Shown: positions 29,639-39,400 of the stretch, in pieces
Position numbering within the stretch: position 1 is the stretch's first letter
Layout: each line of letters opens with the position of its first letter
Source of the DNA: Pectobacterium parmentieri
GTDB lineage: Bacteria; Pseudomonadota; Gammaproteobacteria; Enterobacterales; Enterobacteriaceae
Assembly (NCBI RefSeq): GCF_001742145.1
Contig: NZ_CP015749.1
Location: 868,001 to 932,000 of the forward strand
Direction of reading: 5' to 3'
DNA: 64,000 nucleotides
Notes under the pieces: generated by a model
Databases searched by the model: none
Seen by the model: only the letters and a program-made list of their open reading frames with translations
Told to the model about the DNA's origin: nothing
Program-made: the position numbers and the translations under genes

Positions 29639-30214
29639 ATGATTGATAGGGAATTAATCAAAAATAACGCCAAAACATTTCTTATTGTTGTTGCGGCGTT
29701 GTCTGGTTGGACGATATACAACTATCAGCAAAAAATGCAGTTTGAGGATTATCGCAATGAGCAGCTTAATCAAATTCGTGAAAGGGAACTCGCGTTGGTG
29801 AAGCAAACATCGGTTGTAGATTTTCGTGAACAGCAGTTAGCAACGCGTGAAGAGACGCTTAATAGCCAGATTCGACAAATAACTGAGCGTGAAGGGCGGC
29901 TTGACCTGCGTGAGCAGAACGTCGCGCTTTCGGTTAAGTCGCTGGAGCCTGAATTAAGAATCAACAAAGTACGCGATGAGCTTTCTGCTTTGATGAGCAA
30001 GTTCTCTGATTTAGGCGTAAACCTTGCTCATCTTCCACCGTGCAATGACGCCGATATGTTGAAACGCTATTTCCAGGCTGAAGCAATTCTGCATGAGATT
30101 GGCAGTCGCGCTCAGGCGGCGAAAATATACGAGGAATACCGCCCGTTCATCAGCATGAATACCCCAATGTTGGTGAACATGGAGCGTTGTGAAAGCCCGA
30201 ATATCCCGCGGTAG
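29639..30214 (+). CDS. Unrecognised single-pass membrane protein with coiled coil
   Basis: 191 residues, family not recognised. One N-terminal helix (about residues 13-28, TFLIVVAALSGWTIYNY) anchors a long charged region. Residues 35-115 are E/R/Q-rich with heptad character and repeats of REQ.L..RE.TL (REQQLATREETL, EREGRLDLREQNVAL), indicating a coiled coil. A C-terminal domain has two cysteines (PPCNDADML, ERCESPN). Such a layout suggests a structural or scaffold protein at the inner membrane. It ends 5 bp from the convergent ybhK. A possible Shine-Dalgarno (GAGG) precedes the ATG. Confidence 0.75.
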   Translation: MIDRELIKNNAKTFLIVVAALSGWTIYNYQQKMQFEDYRNEQLNQIRERELALVKQTSVVDFREQQLATREETLNSQIRQITEREGRLDLREQNVALSVKSLEPELRINKVRDELSALMSKFSDLGVNLAHLPPCNDADMLKRYFQAEAILHEIGSRAQAAKIYEEYRPFISMNTPMLVNMERCESPNIPR

Positions 30215-30219
30215 TCAGT

Positions 30220-31128
30220 TTATCCCAGCCTTTGCAGTACGACGTCTATGGCTTGACGCAGCAGTTCGCGATCGTGATGGTGTGGCACGTCCTCTGCAGC
30301 CAGCGGCTGCTGTACAACCAGACGGTTATTAATCTGGCTGACATCGACTTTCGGACCGACGATGACGGCATCAACCACCGGTTTTCCCACTTTGTGTTCG
30401 ATCCAGGACAGCTTCTCCACCAGCGTCAAACGGGCAGCCGGATTGCTTTGTTCACTGCCCAAGTTGCCGATATATACCATGGGCGCGGGCGTGTGGCGGA
30501 GTGCTTGTGTCAGCTCTTTCAACAGCAGCAGTGGCATGAGGCTGGTCAGGAAACTGCCAGGGCCGATCAAAATGAGATCGGCTTTGGTGATGGCATCAAT
30601 GGCCTCGCCCGTGGCCGGTACGGTCGGGTAGAGTTGCAAATCTTGCGGTAAGGCTGCCAACTGATCGATCTCAACTTCGCCATAAACAGGGTTGCCCTGT
30701 TCATCAATCGCCATTAAATCGACAGGATGCTCGGACATCGGAATTAAAAAGGCATCCACCTTGAGCAGATTGCGAATCAGGTTGATGGCTTCCAATGGAC
30801 GCACGCTCAGGTGATCGAGTGCTTTTAGCATCAGGTTACCCAGATTGTGCCCGGCAAGTTCGCCGTTACCGTTAAACCGATACTCAAACATCGCAGATGC
30901 CACGCTGGGTGTAGTGATCAGTTGGTTCAGACAGTTGCGGGTATCGCCCCAGGCAATGCCGCCTTCGGAGCGACGGATACGGCCAGTAGAACCACCGTTA
31001 TCCGTGGTCGTGACAATGCCAGTCAGCCGTGAATCCAGGGAAGAGAGCGAAGACATAACACGACCTAAACCGTGTCCGCCTCCTAATGCGACAACCCTGT
31101 CAAGGTCGGCCAACGTGCGATTGCGCAT
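30220..31128 (-). CDS. ybhK: YvcK/CofD-like protein YbhK
   Basis: 302-residue member of the YvcK (gluconeogenesis factor) family related to CofD transferases. Seen: [15 protein letters not shown] (nucleotide-sugar/phosphate binding), [24 protein letters not shown] and [16 protein letters not shown], all family signatures. YvcK in Bacillus binds UDP-sugars and affects envelope growth and carbon use; the enterobacterial role is less clear. The position between uvrB and moaA is conserved in enterobacteria. Confidence 0.92.
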   Translation of the reverse strand: MRNRTLADLDRVVALGGGHGLGRVMSSLSSLDSRLTGIVTTTDNGGSTGRIRRSEGGIAWGDTRNCLNQLITTPSVASAMFEYRFNGNGELAGHNLGNLMLKALDHLSVRPLEAINLIRNLLKVDAFLIPMSEHPVDLMAIDEQGNPVYGEVEIDQLAALPQDLQLYPTVPATGEAIDAITKADLILIGPGSFLTSLMPLLLLKELTQALRHTPAPMVYIGNLGSEQSNPAARLTLVEKLSWIEHKVGKPVVDAVIVGPKVDVSQINNRLVVQQPLAAEDVPHHHDRELLRQAIDVVLQRLG

Positions 31129-31281
31129 AGAAACCTTATTAATAATGAATAACGAGTGACGATCGCCGCTAAGGTAGCCGATTTTACCTTAAAAGGCGAA
31201 AAATCCTCACACAGGCATGACCTAAGACAATTTCTGTCGCGTATTTTTCCGTATGCTGTGCAACATAAGATATTGAAAATA

Positions 31282-31305
31282 CGTTATATATTTATTTATA
31301 TACCG
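31282..31305 (+). promoter_or_regulatory. Predicted ModE binding site upstream of moaA
   Basis: CGTTATATA-N6-TATATACCG, an interrupted palindrome matching the molybdate-responsive ModE operator pattern CGnTATATA-N6-TATATAnCG. It lies about 105 bp before the Moco riboswitch. ModE activates moaA in E. coli when molybdate is present; the same is inferred here. Confidence 0.65.
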
Positions 31306-31404
31306 ATTTTGAGAGTGGTTAGCTGTGCTTTTTCGCAGTAGACTGCTCAATGAAATCACGGTTCTTCATCGGTTATTCCGCTGCGGGTTAACGGATAAAC
31401 GATG

Positions 31405-31512
31405 AGAATCAAACTCCTAGCCTTGGTGCCTAAGTGATGCGCTTATCGCGCGTGATACGGTGCTTCGGCCGTGGCCTTCGCGGTCACCAGGGTGCGAGGT
31501 AGAAATGCCTGC
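31405..31512 (+). ncRNA. Molybdenum cofactor riboswitch (Moco RNA motif)
   Basis: The leader reads AAACTCCTAGCCTTGGTGCC, then GGTGCTTCGGCC, GGCCTTCGCGGTCACC and GGGTGCGAGGTAGAAATGCC, which I recognise as the conserved core segments of the Moco motif found before moaA in gammaproteobacteria. It ends about 25 nt before the moaA start, close enough to control translation initiation. The known role is feedback repression by the finished cofactor. The secondary structure was not computed. Confidence 0.8.
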
Positions 31513-31537
31513 ATCTCCCGTATTTGGAAAGGTGTTT

Positions 31538-32527
31538 ATGGTGAGTCAACTGACTGATGCGTTTGCGCGCAAGTTTTACTATTTGCGTCTGTCTATCACA
31601 GACGTCTGCAATTTTCGCTGTACCTACTGTCTGCCGGATGGTTATCAGGCCAATGGCACCAATCCACATCGTTTTTTGTCACTCGATGAGATTCGTCGTG
31701 TCAGCCGCGCTTTTGCCGAATTAGGGACGGAAAAAGTCCGCCTTACCGGCGGTGAGCCGTCTCTGCGTCGTGACTTCGTCGACATCATTGCTGCAATCCG
31801 AGAAAATCCGGCGATCCGCACGCTGGCGGTGACCACTAACGGTTATCGTCTGGCGCGAGATGCTGCGCAATGGCGTGATGCTGGACTCACGGCGCTGAAC
31901 GTGAGTGTCGACAGTTTAGATGCACGCCAGTTTCATGCGATTACCGGGCAGGATAAATTCCGCCAGGTAATGGACGGCATTGATGCGGCATTTAACTGCG
32001 GTTTTGCCAAGGTAAAGGTCAATACCGTGTTGATGCGTGATGTGAACGCGGGCAGCCTGCAAACCTTTCTCGACTGGATTAAACACCGTCCGATTCAACT
32101 CCGCTTTATTGAACTGATGGAAACCGGTGAAGGAGGAGAACTCTTTCGTCGCCACCACGTTTCCGGCGAGGTGATCCGCCAACAACTGTTGCAGCAAGGG
32201 TGGCAACAGCAGCAACGCGCACGCAGCGATGGCCCAGCCCAGGTGTTTTACCATCCTGATTATCAGGGTGAAATCGGGCTGATCATGCCGTATGAGAAAG
32301 ATTTTTGCCTGAGCTGCAACCGTCTTCGTGTGTCTGCTATCGGTAATTTGCATCTGTGCCTCTTTGGCGAACAGGGTATCCCACTGCGTGATTTGCTGGC
32401 TGACGATCGCCATCTTGATGATTTGAAAATGCGTATTTCGGGCGGGTTGTCGACGAAGAAGCAGACTCACTTCCTGCATGACGGCAATAGCGGCATGACG
32501 CAAAATCTGTCATTTATCGGCGGTTAA
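31538..32527 (+). CDS. moaA: GTP 3',8-cyclase MoaA
   Basis: Radical-SAM enzyme that with MoaC converts GTP to cyclic pyranopterin monophosphate. 329 residues from ATG 31538 (Shine-Dalgarno GGAAAGG), the E. coli length; upstream in-frame codons belong to the riboswitch. N-terminal cluster [11 protein letters not shown] region [11 protein letters not shown], and the second C-terminal cluster [18 protein letters not shown] (CxxC...C) which binds GTP. The C-terminus ends ..FIGG, the GG tail typical of MoaA. First gene of moaABCDE. Confidence 0.97.
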   Translation: MVSQLTDAFARKFYYLRLSITDVCNFRCTYCLPDGYQANGTNPHRFLSLDEIRRVSRAFAELGTEKVRLTGGEPSLRRDFVDIIAAIRENPAIRTLAVTTNGYRLARDAAQWRDAGLTALNVSVDSLDARQFHAITGQDKFRQVMDGIDAAFNCGFAKVKVNTVLMRDVNAGSLQTFLDWIKHRPIQLRFIELMETGEGGELFRRHHVSGEVIRQQLLQQGWQQQQRARSDGPAQVFYHPDYQGEIGLIMPYEKDFCLSCNRLRVSAIGNLHLCLFGEQGIPLRDLLADDRHLDDLKMRISGGLSTKKQTHFLHDGNSGMTQNLSFIGG

Positions 32528-32561
32528 TCCGCGACATCACTGATTCTTAAAGGAACCTGAC

Positions 32562-33080
32562 ATGAGCAAAGTTAGCAGCGAATTCGTTTCTCTCAATCTT
32601 GCGGTTCTGACCGTTTCCGAACGCCGTGCGGCGGAAGACGATACCTCCGGAGATTATTTGCGCGAAGCGGCACAGTCGACAGGACATCGCATTGTCGCCA
32701 GCGCCATCGTGAAAGAGAACCTGTACCAGATTCGAGCACAGATTTCGGCGTGGATTGCCAGCGACGAGGTGCAGGGCATTCTGATTAATGGCGGGACGGG
32801 TTTTACGGCGGGTGATGTGGTGCCGGAAGCCATTAGCGTCTTGTTCGATCGGGAAATTGAAGGTTTCGGTGAACTGTTTCGGATGGTGTCGTATGAAGAT
32901 ATTGGTACGGCGACACTGCAATCCCGTGCGCTTGCCGGTCTGGCTAATCAGACGGTGATTTTCGCGATGCCGGGTTCGACGCGCGCCTGTCGAACGGCAT
33001 GGGAACGTATCATTCAGGAACAGTTGGATGCGCGTCAGAAACCGTGCAATTTTTATCCGCACGTGAAAAAATCCTCTTAA
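32562..33080 (+). CDS. moaB: Molybdopterin adenylyltransferase-like protein MoaB
   Basis: 172 residues of the MogA/MoaB fold. Seen: TVSERRAAEDDTSGDYL, the molybdopterin-binding loop NGGTGFTAGDVVPEAI and the MPGSTRACRTAWE loop. E. coli MoaB is dispensable for cofactor synthesis although related to MogA. Second gene of the moa operon, 34 bp after moaA. Confidence 0.95.
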   Translation: MSKVSSEFVSLNLAVLTVSERRAAEDDTSGDYLREAAQSTGHRIVASAIVKENLYQIRAQISAWIASDEVQGILINGGTGFTAGDVVPEAISVLFDREIEGFGELFRMVSYEDIGTATLQSRALAGLANQTVIFAMPGSTRACRTAWERIIQEQLDARQKPCNFYPHVKKSS

Positions 33081-33098
33081 CGGTAAGCCTTGTTCATT

Positions 33099-33593
33099 AT
33101 GTCATCATCTAAGCCACAACTAACCCACATTAACGCCGCTGGCGAAGCCGCGATGGTGGATGTTTCCGCCAAAGCTGAAACCGTGCGCGAAGCGCGCGCG
33201 GAAGCCTTCGTTGAAATGGCACCGCAGACGCTAGCGATGATTATTGCCGGCAGCCACCATAAAGGGGATGTGTTCGCTACCGCGCGCATCGCCGGGATCC
33301 AGGCTGCAAAGCGTACCTGGGAGCTGATTCCGCTCTGTCACCCGCTACTGTTGAGCAAAGTTGCCGTCGAACTGGAAGCGCAGCCGGAGCACAATCGGGT
33401 TCGCATCGAATCCGTCTGCCGCCTGACAGGGAGAACCGGCGTGGAGATGGAAGCGCTGACGGCTGCCTCTGTTGCCGCGCTGACTATCTATGACATGTGC
33501 AAGGCCGTGCAGAAAGATATGGTGATTGGGCCGGTGCGCCTGCTGGCGAAAAGCGGCGGCAAATCTGGCGACTTTACGGCGGAGGGATCATGA
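33099..33593 (+). CDS. moaC: Cyclic pyranopterin monophosphate synthase MoaC
   Basis: Completes conversion of the MoaA product to cyclic pyranopterin monophosphate. 164 residues from ATG 33099; a TTG three codons earlier is less likely. Seen: [40 protein letters not shown] with the catalytic histidine, and [20 protein letters not shown] with the catalytic lysines. Its stop overlaps the moaD start (ATGA). Confidence 0.97.
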   Translation: MSSSKPQLTHINAAGEAAMVDVSAKAETVREARAEAFVEMAPQTLAMIIAGSHHKGDVFATARIAGIQAAKRTWELIPLCHPLLLSKVAVELEAQPEHNRVRIESVCRLTGRTGVEMEALTAASVAALTIYDMCKAVQKDMVIGPVRLLAKSGGKSGDFTAEGS

Positions 33594-33835
33594 TTAAGAT
33601 TCTGTTTTTTGCACAGGTGCGTGAGCTGATCGACACAGAAAGTCTGTCGCTGCCTGCCGATTATGCCACCGTGGAGGACGTGCGACAGGCGTTGTGCCAG
33701 CGTGGCGCTCGTTGGGAATTAGCATTGGAATCCGGCAAGCTGCTCGCAGCGGTCAATCAATCACTGGTTGAGCTGTCGCAACCGCTGCAGGACGGTGACG
33801 AAGTCGCCTTTTTCCCACCGGTAACCGGAGGTTGA
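33590..33835 (+). CDS. moaD: Molybdopterin synthase sulfur-carrier subunit MoaD
   Basis: 81-residue ubiquitin-like protein ending in the essential Gly-Gly (FFPPVTGG), which is adenylated by MoeB and thiocarboxylated before donating sulfur to the pterin. Start ATG 33590 overlaps the moaC stop, with GGAGG upstream. It forms the MoaD2-MoaE2 synthase with the next gene. Confidence 0.96.
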   Translation: MIKILFFAQVRELIDTESLSLPADYATVEDVRQALCQRGARWELALESGKLLAAVNQSLVELSQPLQDGDEVAFFPPVTGG

Positions 33836-33837
33836 TC

Positions 33838-34290
33838 GTGGCAGAGACGCGCATTCAGGTCGGCGAAGAGAATTTCAACGTAGGTGATGAATATCAGTGG
33901 CTGGCGCAGTGTGATGAAGACGGTGCGGTGGTGACGTTTACTGGGAAGGTTCGTAATCACAATCTGGCAAAAAATGTCAGCGCGTTGACGCTGGAGCATT
34001 ATCCCGGCATGACGGAAAAGGCGCTGGCGGAGATTGTCGATCTGGCGCGCGAACGCTGGGAACTGCCGCGTGTGAGTGTGATTCATCGGGTAGGCGCACT
34101 CTATCCGGGGGATGAAATTGTGTTTGTCGGCGTCAGTGCCGCCCACCGCAGCGCGGCGTTTGATGCTGCCCAATTCATCATGGATTACCTGAAAACGCGC
34201 GCGCCGTTCTGGAAGCGGGAGGCGACGCCGGAAGGGGATCATTGGGTTGAATCACGCGACAGCGATAAACAGGCTGCGCAACGCTGGTAG
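33838..34290 (+). CDS. moaE: Molybdopterin synthase catalytic subunit MoaE
   Basis: Large subunit converting cyclic pyranopterin monophosphate to molybdopterin. 150 residues from GTG 33838, which sits 2 bp after the moaD stop with GGAGG in the moaD 3' end; this gives the family's length. Seen: GAVVTFTGKVRNHN, LEHYPGMTEKAL, HRVGALYPGDEIVFVGV, and the active-site lysines in DYLKTRAPFWKRE. Last gene of moaABCDE. Confidence 0.96.
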   Translation: MAETRIQVGEENFNVGDEYQWLAQCDEDGAVVTFTGKVRNHNLAKNVSALTLEHYPGMTEKALAEIVDLARERWELPRVSVIHRVGALYPGDEIVFVGVSAAHRSAAFDAAQFIMDYLKTRAPFWKREATPEGDHWVESRDSDKQAAQRW

Positions 34291-34402
34291 TTGATTTCTG
34301 TGTTAGGATAAAAGGATGGCGGGGAGAGCATTTTCAGCCTCGATCCCCCAAACAGGCGGTTCGCGCCGCGTTAATCAGATAACTTTATGCAAAGGTAACA
34401 TC

Positions 34403-35110
34403 ATGGATAGATATCCACGCTCGGGTTCAATCGTTGAACGCTCGCAGTCTGGTCTCCAGGCCTATATGGCACAGGTTTATGGCTGGATGGGCTGCGGCCT
34501 GCTGCTGACGGCGTTCGTCTCCTGGTATGCGGCGCATACGCCAGCCGTGTTTGATTTTGTTTTCTCCAGCCGGGTTACGTTCTTCGGACTGATCATTGCC
34601 CAACTGGGGCTGGTCTTTGTCATTTCTGGCATGGTGCAACGCCTGAGTGGTGCGGTTGCCACGTCGCTGTTTATGCTCTATTCCGCGCTTACGGGACTGA
34701 CGCTATCCAGCATTTTCGCGGTTTACTCTACTGAGTCTATCGCCAGCACCTTTGTCATTACGGCGGGGATGTTCGGGGCGATGAGCCTGTACGGCTACAC
34801 GACGAAGCGTGATTTAAGCGGCTTTGGTAGTATGCTGTTTATGGCGCTGATCGGGATTATTCTGGCCTCGCTGGTGAATCTGTGGCTGAAAAGCGAAGCG
34901 CTGATGTGGGCAGTGACTTATATCGGTGTGGTGGTGTTTGTCGGTCTGACCGCATATGACACCCAGAAGCTGAAAAACATTGGCGAACAGTTGTCCGTTG
35001 ATGATAAAGACAGCTTCCGTAAATACGCCATCGTGGGTGCGTTGACCCTGTACCTCGATTTCATCAACCTGTTCCTGATGCTGCTGCGTATTTTCGGTAA
35101 TCGTCGTTAA
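34403..35110 (+). CDS. ybhL: BAX-inhibitor-1 family membrane protein YbhL
   Basis: 235-residue polytopic inner-membrane protein of the BI-1/TMBIM family, start ATG 34403 (AAAGGTAAC upstream), matching the E. coli YbhL length. About seven helices; characteristic segments are YMAQVYGWMGCGLLLTA, SLYGYTTKRDLSGFGS and the C-terminal VGLTAYDTQKLKNI with the conserved aspartate linked to pH-sensitive ion leak in BI-1 relatives. The physiological role in enterobacteria is unclear. The neighbourhood after moaE is conserved. Confidence 0.9.
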   Translation: MDRYPRSGSIVERSQSGLQAYMAQVYGWMGCGLLLTAFVSWYAAHTPAVFDFVFSSRVTFFGLIIAQLGLVFVISGMVQRLSGAVATSLFMLYSALTGLTLSSIFAVYSTESIASTFVITAGMFGAMSLYGYTTKRDLSGFGSMLFMALIGIILASLVNLWLKSEALMWAVTYIGVVVFVGLTAYDTQKLKNIGEQLSVDDKDSFRKYAIVGALTLYLDFINLFLMLLRIFGNRR

Positions 35111-35133
35111 GGACAAGGCTGTAACCTAAATGC

Positions 35134-35242
35134 TTCACTGCGTTATGTGAATCAGTGCAAAGGTTTCGGGCGTGTCAAACATAGCGTTTTTTGTGTCTCA
35201 TCACACGCCCGACAAGGAGCGCTCAGTTGCCGCAGCTCCTTG
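35134..35242 (+). other. Structured region downstream of ybhL
   Basis: Three or more stems in about 110 nt: overlapping alternatives TTCAC/GTGAA and CACTG/CAGTG at 35134-35157; a perfect 10-bp stem TCGGGCGTGT/ACACGCCCGA (35166-35175, 35203-35212); and immediately adjacent CAAGGAGC/GCTCCTTG (35213-35220, 35235-35242). There is no T run after the last stem. No ORF in the region has coding character. It could be a 3' UTR structure, a small RNA or a degenerate repeat. Confidence 0.5.
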
Positions 35243-35343
35243 ACCTATGGCTGTTTGGCGTTAATTGTGCCGCTCACACGGCGGCCACGCCACCTCAGCA
35301 CAATTTTTTACGCCACTTGGTTATCTTTTTCCCTTATCTGCTA

Positions 35344-35374
35344 TTACGCGATATTCCGCCGGAAAATCGCGTAA
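35344..35374. terminator. Long hairpin at the ybhR stop codon
   Basis: 14-bp arms with one mismatch around a GCC loop (TTACGCGATATTCC and its partner). It includes the ybhR stop codon and lies between convergent ybhL and ybhR. No U tract on either side, so it may protect 3' ends rather than terminate. Confidence 0.5.
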
Positions 35375-36480
35375 GCTGCTGAACCTGTGGTTAACGTGAT
35401 GATAAGCAGCGGCCATAAACTGCCCCAGATAATGCTGAAATTTGCGTCCTTGAGATAAATCTGCTTGGTGATATCCGTGAAATGACGGATAGGGTTAATC
35501 CAGGTGATGTGCTGCAACCAGATCGGCATGTTCTCAACCGGTGAGACATAGCCGGAAAGCAGGATCGCCGGCATCAGGAAGACGAACACGCCGATAAACG
35601 CCTGCTGCTGTGTGGCACAGAGCGAGGAAATCAGCAGGCCAAAGCCGACCAGCGACAGGCCGTAAATGAGCATTGTGGTGTAAAACAGCAGCAGCGATCC
35701 GGCGAAGGGAATATGGAAAATCAATATGCCTGCCAGCAGTACGATCGTGGCCTGAAACGTGGCGACTATCAGCGCAGGCACGGCTTTGCCAATGAATATC
35801 TGGCTAGTCGATAGTGGCGAAACCAGCAACTGTTCCAGCGTGCCCTGTTCCCGCTCGCGCGCGACGGAGAGCGCCGTAACAATCAGCACGCCGATAGTGG
35901 CAATCATGGCAATCAGCGACGGCACCACAAACCATTTATAGTCAAGATTTGGGTTATACCAGTGGCGTACCACCAGCTCGCTGTTGTTTGTGTTTGAACT
36001 GTTCTGATTCGCACTGCTTTGAGCCGATCTAGCCGCCAGCAATTCCAACTGATAGTCACGCACGATGTGCTGCACATCGTTGGCGGCGATCTGTGCGCTG
36101 TTGGAGCGTCTGCCGTCCAGAATAAGCTGAAGTGAGGCGCTGTTCCCGCTGGCAATATCACGCGAGAACTGCGGCGGGAAACGCAGAATCAGCAGTGCTC
36201 GCTGGTTATCCAGCGTCGGTGTCACGTCCTGCGGGCTATGTAACATCAGCACGTGAGAAAAGGACTTTGCCTTGGCAAAGCGCTGCGTCAATTCTATGGC
36301 GTGGGGGCCGCTATCTTCGCTGTAAATTGCAATGGTTGCGTTAGTGACGTCGAGCGTCGCTGCGAAAGGAAACAGGGAAACCTGAAGGATAACGGGCAGT
36401 ACCAGAATGGAGCGCGTTTGTGGATCGCGCAGCAGCGATTGCAGTTCCTTAATAATCAACGTCCACAGACGATGCAGCAT
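35344..36480 (-). CDS. ybhR: ABC exporter permease YbhR
   Basis: 378-residue ABC-2 type permease. One N-terminal helix, a large periplasmic region (about residues 45-170), then five helices, including the ABC-2 segment [25 protein letters not shown] and the [27 protein letters not shown] loop. With YbhS it forms the channel of the YbhFSR exporter, which in E. coli contributes to drug and cation (Na+/Li+) efflux. Last gene of ybhGFSR; its stop codon is inside a hairpin. Confidence 0.93.
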   Translation of the reverse strand: MLHRLWTLIIKELQSLLRDPQTRSILVLPVILQVSLFPFAATLDVTNATIAIYSEDSGPHAIELTQRFAKAKSFSHVLMLHSPQDVTPTLDNQRALLILRFPPQFSRDIASGNSASLQLILDGRRSNSAQIAANDVQHIVRDYQLELLAARSAQSSANQNSSNTNNSELVVRHWYNPNLDYKWFVVPSLIAMIATIGVLIVTALSVAREREQGTLEQLLVSPLSTSQIFIGKAVPALIVATFQATIVLLAGILIFHIPFAGSLLLFYTTMLIYGLSLVGFGLLISSLCATQQQAFIGVFVFLMPAILLSGYVSPVENMPIWLQHITWINPIRHFTDITKQIYLKDANFSIIWGSLWPLLIITLTTGSAAYAIFRRNIA

Positions 36481-36489
36481 AATCGCTCC

Positions 36490-37665
36490 CTAATCCAGCC
36501 TGCGCCGGGTTTGCCAGGCCGTCAGGCCAATAAAGACAATCGCGGAGAGAATCAGAAACAGCAGGTTAGTTATCAGCACCGTACCGATATTTCCCGCGAG
36601 AAACAGCGTTTGCAGTGTGCTGACGAAGTAACGTGCCGGAATGATGTACGACACACCCCGGACAAATTCCGGCATGCTGTCGATTTCAAAAATAAAGCCG
36701 GACAGCATGATAGCTGGCAGAAATGCTGCATTTAGCGCCACCATCGCAGCGTTGAACTGGTTGCGGGTGAGGGTGGAAATCAGCAACCCCATGCCTAGCG
36801 TACTGGCAAGAAACAGGCTGCTGATAACAAACAGCAGCAGTAACGATCCGCGATAGGGCACCTGCATGATGAAGGTGGCGACCAGCATACACAGCGTCAT
36901 GGCGATCATCCCAAGGACGTAATACGGGATGAGTTTGGACAGCAGCAGCTCGGCACGGGTGACCTGCGTAGAGAGCAAGGCTTCCATTGTCCCGCGCTCC
37001 CATTCACGGGCAATGACCAGCGAGGTGAGGATAGCTCCAATCACCGTCATGATGATAGTAATCGCGCCGGGAATGATGAAATGCTGGCTGATGGCGGCCG
37101 GATTAAACCAATAGCGTGATTGCACCTCAATGAGTTGTTCGAACGTGTTGCCGCGATCTTCCGCCCGCTGCTGTTGCCACAGCAGCCAGATGCCTTCTGC
37201 GTATCCCTGAACAAAGTTTGCCGTATTGGGTTCGCTGCCGTCGGTGATGACTTGTATCGGCGCACGATCGCCCGGTCGCGCCAGCCGTTCGGCAAAATCA
37301 GTTGGGATCACGATCAGACCACGGATGCTGCCTGCCTGCATTTGTTGAATCAACTGCTGGCGGTTATTGCTGATGGTCGGCGTGATAAACGGTGAGGCTG
37401 CAAACGTATTCGCCAGATCGCGCGCGTCTTCACTCTGCTGCTCCATCAGGATACCGACGTGCAGGCGGCTGGAATCCAGATTGATACCGTAGCCGAAGAT
37501 AAACAGCAACAGCAGCGGAATTACGAACGCGATCAGTCCGCTGCTGGGATCGCGCAAGATTTGGCGCGTCTCTTTCAGACACAGTGCCCGCAGACGACGA
37601 GCGGAAAAATGCGTGCTGCCGTGCTGGTTCGTTTTATCCTGCTCAACGCTATTCTGTTCAACCAT
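36490..37665 (-). CDS. ybhS: ABC exporter permease YbhS
   Basis: 391-residue ABC-2 permease paralogous to YbhR: N-terminal [21 protein letters not shown], a periplasmic domain, then [21 protein letters not shown] and [20 protein letters not shown]. It starts within the last 8 bases of ybhF and is followed 9 bp later by ybhR, indicating a tight operon. Confidence 0.93.
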   Translation of the reverse strand: MVEQNSVEQDKTNQHGSTHFSARRLRALCLKETRQILRDPSSGLIAFVIPLLLLFIFGYGINLDSSRLHVGILMEQQSEDARDLANTFAASPFITPTISNNRQQLIQQMQAGSIRGLIVIPTDFAERLARPGDRAPIQVITDGSEPNTANFVQGYAEGIWLLWQQQRAEDRGNTFEQLIEVQSRYWFNPAAISQHFIIPGAITIIMTVIGAILTSLVIAREWERGTMEALLSTQVTRAELLLSKLIPYYVLGMIAMTLCMLVATFIMQVPYRGSLLLLFVISSLFLASTLGMGLLISTLTRNQFNAAMVALNAAFLPAIMLSGFIFEIDSMPEFVRGVSYIIPARYFVSTLQTLFLAGNIGTVLITNLLFLILSAIVFIGLTAWQTRRRLD

Positions 37666-39400
37666 GTTCCGCTTCCCCGTCGTATGCCTGAATCAGCGCG
37701 ATAAACGCTTCTTCCATCGTCGGCGATGGCGTTTGTGCGCTGGCGGCCTGATGTTTCAGCTCGTCCGGCGTGCCGCTGGCGATCAGTTTGCCGCGATATA
37801 CCAGCCCGATGCGGTCGCAGTATTCGGCTTCGTCCATGAAGTGGGTGGTGACCATGACGGTGACACCGCGATTAACCATGCCATTGATGTGTATCCAGAA
37901 TTCGCGCCGGGTCAGCGGATCGACGCCGGAGGTGGGTTCGTCAAGAAACAGAATGTCGGGTTCGTGCATCAACGCACAGGCCAGTGCCAGTCTCTGCTTG
38001 AAGCCCAGTGGCAGGGCGTCCGGCGTTTGGCGGTAAATCGGTTGGAAGTTGAAGGCTTCGGTCATACCGGCTATTTTATCGCGCTGCGCTTTACCCTTGA
38101 GCCCATAGACGCCGGAGAAGAACCGCAGGTTTTGTTCGACGGTCAGGTTGCCGTAGAGCGAGAACTTTTGCGCCATGTAGCCCAAATGCTGGCGTGCTTT
38201 GCCGGAGCTGGTTTTCAGATCCATATCGAGCACCAGCGCCTTGCCGTCAGTCGGTATTAGCAGGCCACACATCATCTTGAAAGTCGTTGATTTTCCCGCT
38301 CCGTTCGGGCCGAGCAGGCCGAAAATTTCACCGCGTTTTACGTGAAAACTGACATGATCGGTTGCGGCGAAATCGCCAAATTTTTTCGTCAGCGCTTGTG
38401 CTTCAATCACCGTTTCACCGCCGCTGATATCAATCTGCGGCATGATGCTCGCCAGCGATGAATCACTGGCCGGGCCGCCGCCCAGCAGATCGATAAACGC
38501 ATCTTCAAAACGCGGATCGGTATCGTGCAGGCTGTTGGCGTCCAGATGCAAAGCGGAGAGTAGCGCTGTCCGATCGGCATCGGGTGTTAGCATCAGCCGG
38601 ACGTATTGCCCCTGGATCACGCCGTCGCTGACCTGCGGCAGACGCAGCGCTTCCTGCAACACATCCCGATGTCGTCGCGTTCCTGTGTCAACCAGAATAC
38701 AGCGTCCCGCCATGCGTGCGGTCAGATCGCGTGGCGCGCCGCGATACAGCAGTTCGCCTTCGTTCAGCAGCAGCACATCCCGACACTGTTCCGCCTCATC
38801 AAGGTAAGACGTACTCCACAAGATTAACATGCCGTCGTCGGCCAGTTCGTGCACCATCTGCCACAGCTCACGGCGAGAAATGGGATCGACGCCTACGCCC
38901 GGTTCATCCAGCAGAAGCACCTTAGGTTGCCCCAGTAACGTACAGGCCAGCCCCAACTTTTGTTTCATACCGCCGGACAATTTGCCTGCCAGTCTGTCGG
39001 TAAAGCGGGTTAAGTCGGTAAATGACAGCAAGCGGTCAAAGGTGCCTTTGCGCACATCGCCGGTGATACCGCGTAAGTCGGCATATAGCGTCAGGTTTTC
39101 CATCACCGTCAGATCCTCATACAGGCCGAATTTTTGTGGCATGTAGCCCAAAATGGCATGGAGCTGACGATCCTCGTTGATGGGATCAAGGTTGGCGACG
39201 CGTAACGAGCCGTGGCTAGGTGTTAACAATCCCGCCAGCATACGCAGCAGGGTGGTTTTCCCCGCGCCGTCAGGCCCGACCAATCCGGTCACAGCACCGC
39301 TGCGAATCTCGGCGGTAAGGCTGGCAAGTGCGGGTTTTTCCTGTCCGGCAAAACGCTTCTCCAGCCTGTCCAACGCAATCTGGGTGGGAGAATCAGTCAT
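37658..39400 (-). CDS. ybhF: ABC exporter double ATP-binding protein YbhF
   Basis: 580 residues from ATG 39400; a much longer in-frame extension would overlap ybhG wholesale and lacks homologous character. Two nucleotide-binding domains: Walker [10 protein letters not shown] with signature [10 protein letters not shown], and Walker [10 protein letters not shown] with the degenerate signature [10 protein letters not shown], each with a DEP Walker B/D-loop ([24 protein letters not shown]). Energises YbhS/YbhR. It overlaps ybhG by 8 bases. Confidence 0.95.
   Translation of the reverse strand: MTDSPTQIALDRLEKRFAGQEKPALASLTAEIRSGAVTGLVGPDGAGKTTLLRMLAGLLTPSHGSLRVANLDPINEDRQLHAILGYMPQKFGLYEDLTVMENLTLYADLRGITGDVRKGTFDRLLSFTDLTRFTDRLAGKLSGGMKQKLGLACTLLGQPKVLLLDEPGVGVDPISRRELWQMVHELADDGMLILWSTSYLDEAEQCRDVLLLNEGELLYRGAPRDLTARMAGRCILVDTGTRRHRDVLQEALRLPQVSDGVIQGQYVRLMLTPDADRTALLSALHLDANSLHDTDPRFEDAFIDLLGGGPASDSSLASIMPQIDISGGETVIEAQALTKKFGDFAATDHVSFHVKRGEIFGLLGPNGAGKSTTFKMMCGLLIPTDGKALVLDMDLKTSSGKARQHLGYMAQKFSLYGNLTVEQNLRFFSGVYGLKGKAQRDKIAGMTEAFNFQPIYRQTPDALPLGFKQRLALACALMHEPDILFLDEPTSGVDPLTRREFWIHINGMVNRGVTVMVTTHFMDEAEYCDRIGLVYRGKLIASGTPDELKHQAASAQTPSPTMEEAFIALIQAYDGEAEHG

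Noticed and set aside
35147..35374. 75-codon plus-strand ORF ending YAIFRRKIA, echoing the YbhR C-terminus
   Set aside because: The resemblance arises because the ybhR 3' end is an inverted repeat read from both strands; not a second gene.
37613..38260. 215-codon plus-strand frame antisense to ybhF/ybhS
   Set aside because: It lies wholly opposite the ABC transporter genes; no family features.
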